From assembly GCA_900545995.1 (NCBI GenBank), contig URBM01000010.1:1-27661 (forward strand): DNA of 27,661 nucleotides, written 5' to 3'. The notes beneath the pieces were generated by a model. It was not told where the DNA came from. It saw only the letters and a program-made list of their open reading frames with translations, and did not search any database. Shown here one piece after another: positions 24,296 to 27,661 of the stretch. A program made the position numbers and the translations under genes. The first letter of the stretch is position 1, and each line of letters begins with the position of its first letter. Origin of the DNA: an uncultured Collinsella sp. (GTDB taxonomy: Bacteria; Actinomycetota; Coriobacteriia; Coriobacteriales; Coriobacteriaceae).

Positions 24296-25819
24296 CTACC
24301 TCACGTTGTCATTCATCGCGAAAGAGTTCTTCATGGCGCAGCTCGTGGTGTAAAGCACCTTGCCCAGCAGGGCATCGGTCTCCACGCGAACACGCTCGGC
24401 AAAGGCCTCGTTGGCGCGTGCAAGCTCGGCAGGCACCTCGACCTCGGGCAGAGCGGCTACGGCAGCGTCGACGTCATGGATCTGCTTGTGGCCCATGCCA
24501 CCGATCTTCTCCTGATAATCCTCGACCGCGCGGGCGCACTCATGGAAGCGGACGTCAGCCAGCGCGCCGATCAGGCGGTTGGCCCAGTAGAAGTTTTCGG
24601 ACGTCACGCGAGCCTGCGTGTCGGCATAGTACTCGGGCATGGTCTCGACGTTGGCGTACAGCGGGACCAGCGCGTTAAACGAGTTGGAGCCAAAGGCCAT
24701 CCACTGCACGGCGCGATACGCCGGCTGCGCATAGGGGCGCAGCTGCAACACGGCGAGCTGGCTGTTGCGGTTGATGCCGATGGGGCGATAGGCGCCGCGC
24801 GTGGCGGGCGTGCCCTTACTGCCGTAGCAGTCGTACTCCGTGCCCTGGTAGTGGCTCGAGAGTACGTACTTGATGTCCTCGATGGTCACCTTGCGCTCGG
24901 GCACGCGGCTCCAGGGGATATCGTCGCTCTCGGGCGTGTAGTCGGCGTCGGGGCCATCCCACACGTCGCTGGGGTTGAGGCAGCGCTGCATGTACCAGGC
25001 GCGCGGCGTGTTGTAGACGTGGTCGCTGTCGCTATGCGAGCCAAATGCCTCGCGCGGGTTAAAGACCGTCGCCGGACCGTCGCCCTCGACGCCCAGCGTC
25101 AGGTCCAGATGCCACTCGGCCATCCAGGAGCGCAGGTCGGCCGAGCACATGTGGTCGGTCTGGGCGCCCTCGGCGTCATCCAGGTCAAAGCTGTCGATAC
25201 CCAGCTGGTTGGGCATGGTCACATAGGCGTCGTCAGGCACGCGCTTGGCAATCCAGTGGTGGCCGCCGATGGTCTCGAGCCACCAGATCTCGTCCACGTC
25301 GCTAAAGGCGATACCGTTGTTCTCGTAGGTGCCGTAGCGCTCGAGCAGGTCGCCCAAGATACGCACGCCGTCGCGGGCGGACTTGGCATACGGCAGCACC
25401 AGGGTCACCATGTCCTCCTCGCCCAAGCCACCGGACTGTGCCGGAACATATCCGTCCTCGCCCTCGTTGCCCTTGGCGGGCACATAGTCCACGAGCGGAT
25501 CGGCACCGCGGACGCGCTCGTTGGTGGTGAGCGTCTCGGTTGCGGACATGCCAACATTGAGCTCGTTGAATCCGGCCTCGGCCCAAATACCGTGACCGGG
25601 AACGACGTCGGGGACGCTCGTGTAGCGCATGGGATTGTCGGGCAACTCAACGGTCAGGTGGCTCAGGACGCTCGTGTAGACACGCGGCTGCTCGTCGGGA
25701 TGCACCACGCGCATGCGCTTGGGCTCAAACACCCCGTTGGACGAGTCCTCGTTGCGGGCGACCAGCGTCGACCCGTCGTAGCTCGCGTTCTTACCAACCA
25801 AAATCGTTGTGCACGGCAT
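24296..25819 (-). CDS. pepD: C69-family dipeptidase
   Basis: A 507-residue peptidase of family C69 (PepD-like Ntn hydrolase), which cleaves dipeptides with broad specificity. The nucleophile is Cys3 in the MPCTTILVG start, followed by DGSTLVARNEDS, the standard N-terminal pattern. Further family motifs are ETIGGHHWIAKRVPDDAY in the middle and a Tyr/Trp-rich C-terminal half. The length is usual. The start at 25819 is chosen since AAGGAGG lies 6 nt upstream, while the in-frame ATG at 25825 touches that site; it also places the cysteine at the right distance. There is no signal peptide, so it acts in the cytoplasm. It appears to be a single gene. Peptide use fits an amino-acid-fermenting lifestyle with the arginine locus. 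Confidence 0.93.
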   Translation of the reverse strand: MPCTTILVGKNASYDGSTLVARNEDSSNGVFEPKRMRVVHPDEQPRVYTSVLSHLTVELPDNPMRYTSVPDVVPGHGIWAEAGFNELNVGMSATETLTTNERVRGADPLVDYVPAKGNEGEDGYVPAQSGGLGEEDMVTLVLPYAKSARDGVRILGDLLERYGTYENNGIAFSDVDEIWWLETIGGHHWIAKRVPDDAYVTMPNQLGIDSFDLDDAEGAQTDHMCSADLRSWMAEWHLDLTLGVEGDGPATVFNPREAFGSHSDSDHVYNTPRAWYMQRCLNPSDVWDGPDADYTPESDDIPWSRVPERKVTIEDIKYVLSSHYQGTEYDCYGSKGTPATRGAYRPIGINRNSQLAVLQLRPYAQPAYRAVQWMAFGSNSFNALVPLYANVETMPEYYADTQARVTSENFYWANRLIGALADVRFHECARAVEDYQEKIGGMGHKQIHDVDAAVAALPEVEVPAELARANEAFAERVRVETDALLGKVLYTTSCAMKNSFAMNDNVR

Positions 25820-25873
25820 GCGCATCCTCCTTGAGCGAAGAAATCAAACGATAACAGTGTATCGCTTCGGCGC

Positions 25874-25904
25874 AAAAAGGGCGAAACCACGGCTTCGGCA
25901 GCCC
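25874..25904 (-). terminator. Terminator after folD
   Basis: On the minus strand GGGGC and GAAGC pair with GCCC and GTTTC in a bulged stem, directly followed by TTTTTG (A run 25874-25878). It lies about 20 bp past the folD stop and before the dipeptidase gene. Confidence 0.65.
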
Positions 25905-25920
25905 CTGTGGGCAAAAACGC

Positions 25921-26775
25921 CTATTTCGATGCGCGCTCCGCCGCCTCGATCACGTGTTTGGCGAGGATCGCCGTGGTCACAGCCCCCACGCCGCCCGGCA
26001 CGGGAGTAATTGCGCCAACGATCGGTTCCGTAGCATCAAAATCGACATCGCCGACCAGCTTGCCAGCGGCCTCGTCCCAATTAATGCCAACATCGATGAT
26101 CGTCTGGCCCTCGCGAACCGCATCCGCGCCAATCGTGCGCGCGCGTCCAACGGCCGCAACCACAATATCAGCTGCACGGCACTCAGCAGCCAAGTCGCGC
26201 GTATGCGTATGGCACGTCGTCACCGTGGCATTGCAAGCCGTAAGCATGGCGGCAACGGGACGACCAATCACCAGCGACCGACCGACGACCGCGACCTTTG
26301 CCCCATCCAGCTCAACACCGTAATGGTCCAGCAACGCCAACACGGCCTCGGCCGTGCAGGGAGCAAAGCCCTCGCCACGACCCGAAAGCGTGGTAAGCAG
26401 CGAGGCCGGCGTCATGGAGTCGACGTCCTTGGCGGGATCGAGCGCCGCGGCAACCGCATCCTCGTCAAGTCCAGCGGGAAGCGGGCGAAACATCAGGCAG
26501 CCGTGAACAGCGGGGTCAGCATTGATGTCCTTAATAGCCGCCAGCAGCTCGTCCTGCGAAACATCGGCGGGAAGCAAAATGCGGCGAGCCTCGATGCCAA
26601 CCTTCTCGCAGCGCTTGAGGGCGCCGCGCTCGTAAGATAGATCGTCCTCGCGCTCGCCCACGCGAACGATGGCGAGCGTCGGCACAACGCCGCGCTCACG
26701 CAAGGCGGCACAGCGAACAGCAAGTTCCTCGGTCAGCGCGCGAGCAACAGGAGCACCCTTCAGTAGCTCAGCCAT
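25921..26775 (-). CDS. folD: Methylene-THF dehydrogenase / methenyl-THF cyclohydrolase
   Basis: This bifunctional enzyme interconverts 5,10-methylene-, 5,10-methenyl- and 10-formyl-tetrahydrofolate with NADP(H). The 284-residue protein has the catalytic Tyr-x6-Lys pair in SYERGALKRC, KDVDSM where most homologues read KDVDG, the PCTAEAV segment, the nucleotide motif VVGRSLVIGRP and the C-terminal PGGVGAVT. The start at 26775 has GAGAGG 7 nt upstream and lies 2 bp after the fchA stop, so the two genes are tightly coupled. Together they take formimino- or methenyl-THF to methylene-THF. Confidence 0.95.
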   Translation of the reverse strand: MAELLKGAPVARALTEELAVRCAALRERGVVPTLAIVRVGEREDDLSYERGALKRCEKVGIEARRILLPADVSQDELLAAIKDINADPAVHGCLMFRPLPAGLDEDAVAAALDPAKDVDSMTPASLLTTLSGRGEGFAPCTAEAVLALLDHYGVELDGAKVAVVGRSLVIGRPVAAMLTACNATVTTCHTHTRDLAAECRAADIVVAAVGRARTIGADAVREGQTIIDVGINWDEAAGKLVGDVDFDATEPIVGAITPVPGGVGAVTTAILAKHVIEAAERASK

Positions 26776-26777
26776 GG

Positions 26778-27410
26778 CTATCCTCTCTTCCTTGCAGCGT
26801 CGGCGGCGCGGCGCGCCAGCGCATCGGCGCGCGGCAACCATGTGTCGAGCAGCTCATCACACGCCGTCTCGAGCTCCTCGGCACGAACGCGATCTTTCAT
26901 AGACGTGGTGTTCGCAAAGAGCGTCAAGCTCGCGCCCTGCATAGCGGCACGGCAGAACACGGCGCCGCACGCCACATCGGACAGCAGCTGACGCGAACCC
27001 TTGTCGGCCATGTCCTCGAGCAGCGCCAGCGCACGCCCGCAGGCATCCATAATGCGATACGGCGGCATAGCGGCCACATGCAGCGCATCCTGAATCGCGG
27101 TCGCTCGAGCCGGATCGTCACGCGGAATACCGTACGCCGCGGACACCCGCCTGTAGGCACGAACGTCCTCGGAAACCAACTCGACAAGCTCCTGGGCCAG
27201 CTCATCAGCCTGGGCAAACGCGCGCGTCAGGTCATCCGCACGATCAGCAAGCGCGGGATTAGTCGCACCGTAGCGGGCAACCATTCCGCACAGCGAGGCG
27301 CCCAGCGCGCCCACAAAGGCGCTCGCGCTGCCACCGCCGGGAACCGGCTCGCGCGCGGCAAGCGCCTCGGCAAACCCGCGGCAGGTCTTGTCCATCATCT
27401 CTTGGCTCAT
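26778..27410 (-). CDS. fchA: Formimino-THF cyclodeaminase / methenyl-THF cyclohydrolase family protein
   Basis: A 210-residue all-helical protein of the FTCD C-terminal/FchA family, which removes ammonia from 5-formimino-THF to give methenyl-THF, or hydrolyses methenyl-THF. The hallmark PVPGGGSASA is at about 23-32, followed by ALGASLCGMVARY. Length fits the free-standing bacterial form. The start at 27410 is preferred, with GAAGG 9 nt upstream; the ATG at 27416 is only 3 nt from it. folD follows after 2 bp. The pair suggests use of formimino groups from histidine, glycine or purine breakdown; none of those pathway genes is in the window. Confidence 0.92.
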   Translation of the reverse strand: MSQEMMDKTCRGFAEALAAREPVPGGGSASAFVGALGASLCGMVARYGATNPALADRADDLTRAFAQADELAQELVELVSEDVRAYRRVSAAYGIPRDDPARATAIQDALHVAAMPPYRIMDACGRALALLEDMADKGSRQLLSDVACGAVFCRAAMQGASLTLFANTTSMKDRVRAEELETACDELLDTWLPRADALARRAADAARKRG

Positions 27411-27436
27411 ACGCATGCACCTTCAAGTCATATACA

Positions 27437-27462
27437 TCGGTCGGGTGGAAACCGCCGACCGA
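27437..27462 (-). promoter_or_regulatory. Leader hairpin before fchA
   Basis: TCGGTCGG (27437-27444) and CCGACCGA (27455-27462) form a perfect 8-bp stem with a 10-nt loop in the fchA 5' leader, just upstream of the ribosome-binding site. It may affect translation or be an operator. I see no known riboswitch class here. Confidence 0.4.
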
Positions 27463-27487
27463 CCGCATCGATCACATAATGGTGCTA

Positions 27488-27516
27488 AGTCTAGCCCATA
27501 AGTACATAAGCGTCAG
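27488..27516 (-). promoter_or_regulatory. Candidate promoter of fchA-folD
   Basis: On the minus strand CTGACG (27511-27516) and TAGACT (27488-27493) are separated by 17 nt, each matching four of six consensus bases. A start near 27481 gives a leader of about 70 nt containing the hairpin. In 27517-27661 I see no supported gene. Confidence 0.5.
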
Positions 27517-27661
27517 CGCACCTGGCCATCGCGGATTTCTATGACGAACGATAGGCGTCGGCACCGCAAACATGGAACACATGGCCCACCTTTCGAGACT
27601 TCCGGGCGGTCGCGCGCGCAGACGTGGTGTAAGAGTGTCCTGAGGTCCGTCGCTGCAAGTC

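Noticed and set aside
22629..25834. Plus-strand open frames of 370 and 452 codons
   Set aside because: They are antisense to the ABC1 kinase and C69 dipeptidase, both of which have clear family motifs.
27572..27643. 23-residue Arg-rich plus-strand mini-frame near the window end
   Set aside because: No ribosome-binding site, no downstream gene visible in the window and no match to a leader-peptide pattern I know.
27540..27661. Open minus-strand frame running in from the window edge (about 40 codons), also considered as a tRNA
   Set aside because: The translation looks random and basic, and no tRNA cloverleaf can be drawn with the bases available.

Overview
The window looks like a chromosomal segment of a GC-rich gut actinobacterium of the Coriobacteriia, most likely Collinsella or a close relative. 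This is inferred from gene content, the strong G/C third-position bias of most genes, and the style of the cell-surface proteins; no database was searched. About 20 protein genes are supported, plus one cobalamin riboswitch, several clear hairpin terminators and a few promoter or operator candidates. No rRNA, tRNA, CRISPR array or insertion sequence was recognised.

Region 1 (about 260-6300) is an arginine-fermentation locus that is visibly AT-richer than the rest. On the minus strand, arcD-like antiporter, arginine deiminase and ornithine carbamoyltransferase form a tight operon that ends in a hairpin. Divergently, on the plus strand, a second diverged arginine deiminase is followed at once by an XRE/S24 regulator whose protease dyad looks destroyed. 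The 253-bp divergent spacer carries a cluster of ATTGAT/ATCAAT half-sites. No carbamate kinase is present in the window.

Region 2 (6356-16800) is ordinary GC-rich chromosome with several unusual members: queH with a DUF3267 membrane metalloprotease-like gene; a methionyl-tRNA-synthetase-like gene with a degenerate KMSKS loop, followed by an RsmB/RsmF-type RNA methyltransferase; a 56-residue membrane protein; a TIM-barrel-like protein of unknown function; a DegV protein; class III fructose-1,6-bisphosphatase; and two GtrA-family membrane proteins separated by a perfect hairpin.

Region 3 (16818-21930) is the most interesting part. A promoter and a cobalamin riboswitch on the minus strand lead into a roughly 1,294-residue secreted, membrane-anchored protein. 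It has four DUF4430 repeats (the fold of the C-terminal domain of mammalian intrinsic factor and transcobalamin), a PQQ-like beta-propeller region and an InlB-type repeat. A second, smaller membrane-anchored DUF4430 protein overlaps its end, and the operon ends in a strong terminator. Together they look like a B12-regulated surface corrinoid-capture system.

Region 4 (22008-27661) holds a phasin-like plus ABC1/UbiB-type kinase pair, a C69 dipeptidase, and an fchA-folD one-carbon operon with its own promoter. All are on the minus strand.
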